The position numbers and the translations under genes were made by a program. A stretch of 5,883 nucleotides of DNA from Deltaproteobacteria bacterium (lineage in GTDB: Bacteria > Desulfobacterota > Desulfobacteria > Desulfobacterales > Desulfobacteraceae): the NCBI GenBank assembly GCA_019314105.1, contig JAFCZY010000317.1:1-5883 (forward strand). The letters are read 5' to 3'. The notes under the pieces were generated by a model. It saw only the letters and a program-made list of their open reading frames with translations, searched no databases and was not told where the DNA came from. The first letter of the stretch is position 1. Each line of letters begins with the position of its first letter. Positions 5,312-5,883 of this stretch are shown here, in pieces.

Positions 5312-5460
5312 ATATTGATTATGGAAAAGAGAGATAATTGTAAATTTTGAGCAGGCAGGGGGGAGATTGGTTTTTTTGGGGTTTTAAATGGGTGGTTTTT
5401 TCAATATTTTGGTGAAAAGTAACAATATTTGGGTTTAGCTTTGTGTTTTGTAATAAATGC
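5312..5460. other. T/G-rich divergent intergenic segment
   Basis: This lies between the divergent promoters of the HEPN-like gene and gap. It has G runs at 5358-5363, 5378-5381 and 5390-5392 with T tracts between them, but the loops are too long for a standard G-quadruplex. The 14-mer at 5379-5392 (GGGTTTTAAATGGG) differs at one base from 2981-2994 in the other T/G-rich region. No coding sequence is supported. Confidence 0.5.
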
Positions 5461-5489
5461 TTGACAAAAAGGGCTTGTGTAAATAAAGT
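5461..5489 (+). promoter_or_regulatory. Sigma70-type promoter of gap
   Basis: A consensus -35 TTGACA (5461-5466), a 17-base spacer and -10 TAAAGT (5484-5489). Transcription from about 5496 would give a leader of nearly 70 nt. Confidence 0.7.
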
Positions 5490-5537
5490 ATCTGCTCTTA
5501 AGTAGTTTTATGTAAAAAATCAATAAAAACCTTAATA

Positions 5538-5547
5538 TTAGTACTAA
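5538..5547. promoter_or_regulatory. 10-bp palindrome in the gap leader
   Basis: TTAGTACTAA is a perfect palindrome between the gap promoter and its ribosome binding site. It could be a small operator half or chance in AT-rich DNA. Confidence 0.2.
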
Positions 5548-5550
5548 AAC

Positions 5551-5557
5551 AAAGGAG
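5551..5557 (+). promoter_or_regulatory. Ribosome binding site of gap
   Basis: AAAGGAG followed by six bases and ATG at 5564. It is strong and intact although the coding sequence after it is disrupted. Confidence 0.85.
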
Positions 5558-5563
5558 ACTAAG

Positions 5564-5883
5564 ATGGCGACAAAAGTTGCAATCAATGGGTTCGGCCGAA
5601 TCGGTCGGGCAGTGACGAGAATTATTCTGCAGAGAAAAGGCGATTTAGAGCTGGTAGCAATCAATGAAGCGTAGAAGCTAAAGACGGTGAGATCGTTATT
5701 GACGGCAAAAGCATTAAGATCCTGGCTGAGAGAAATCCGGCGAATCTGCCTTGGGCTGCTATGGGTGTTGATATCGTAGTTGAAGCAACAGGTATCTTCC
5801 GCACAAAAGAGTCACCAAAGGGCGGCTATGGCGACCACCTCAAAGCTGGTGCTAAGAAAGTTGTCCTGACTGTTCCTGCGAAA
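5564..5883 (+). pseudogene. gap: Glyceraldehyde-3-phosphate dehydrogenase, internal deletion with frameshift, 3'-partial
   Basis: GAPDH converts glyceraldehyde 3-phosphate, NAD and phosphate to 1,3-bisphosphoglycerate in glycolysis. Residues 1-36 are a normal N-terminus: [12 protein letters not shown] with the dinucleotide-binding GxGxxG (9-14), then LVAINEA, where Glu replaces the usual Asp that contacts the NAD ribose. A TAG follows at 5672-5674. Homology resumes in another frame at 5671 ([16 protein letters not shown]) and runs to the window end through [22 protein letters not shown] and [16 protein letters not shown]. Compared with E. coli GapA, about 21-24 residues are missing between the two parts, including the conserved KYDSxHG stretch. 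GAAGC occurs on both sides of the junction (5666-5670 and 5674-5678). Promoter and ribosome binding site look intact. The catalytic SCTTN cysteine lies beyond the window. A real deletion or an assembly error are both possible; homology itself is certain. Confidence 0.85.

Noticed and set aside
5401..5664. Minus-strand 87-aa frame opposite the start of gap
   Set aside because: It overlaps the gap promoter, leader and first codons, and its product is low-complexity.

Overview
The window looks like a chromosomal segment of a Gram-negative-type bacterium, most plausibly a member of the Planctomycetota and perhaps the Phycisphaerae. This lineage call is an inference. It rests on an exported PEP-CTERM protein built from HAF-type repeats, a small stand-alone RRM protein, a large OstA/LptA-like repeat protein, and T/G-rich intergenic DNA. 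No rRNA or other decisive marker is present.

From left to right: the 3' part of a long plus-strand gene (to 1862) encodes a repetitive, probably periplasmic OstA/LptA-like protein; its true start lies outside the window. It converges on a small minus-strand RRM RNA-binding protein gene, whose best start is a GTG at 2273. Upstream of that, also on the minus strand, is tRNA-Ala(GGC) at 2431-2503, with its own sigma70-type promoter and a strong intrinsic terminator. About 0.8 kb without a convincing gene follows (2543-3335). It holds a 9-2-9 palindrome, phased 10-bp repeats, a G-quadruplex motif, a dispersed repeat copy, and a promoter with a structured leader for the next gene.

The plus-strand gene at 3336-4298 encodes a secreted HAF-repeat protein with a PEP-CTERM sorting signal. 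A second copy of its upstream repeat lies just beyond its 3' end. A minus-strand gene at 4469-5230 encodes a 253-aa protein of unknown function with a HEPN-like R-x4-H motif and a clear promoter. The window ends with a plus-strand type I glyceraldehyde-3-phosphate dehydrogenase gene that has a good promoter and ribosome binding site. About 21-24 codons are missing after residue 36, and the reading frame changes there. It is therefore either a real pseudogene or an assembly error.

The genes do not form one operon or an obvious shared pathway. Each appears to be its own transcription unit: cell-envelope protein, RNA-binding protein, tRNA, surface protein, HEPN-like protein and glycolytic enzyme. 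The items most worth checking are the broken gap gene, the repeated CxC motif in the OstA-like protein, the HEPN-like protein, the duplicated element around the PEP-CTERM gene, and the phased-repeat/G-quadruplex block at 2851-2995.
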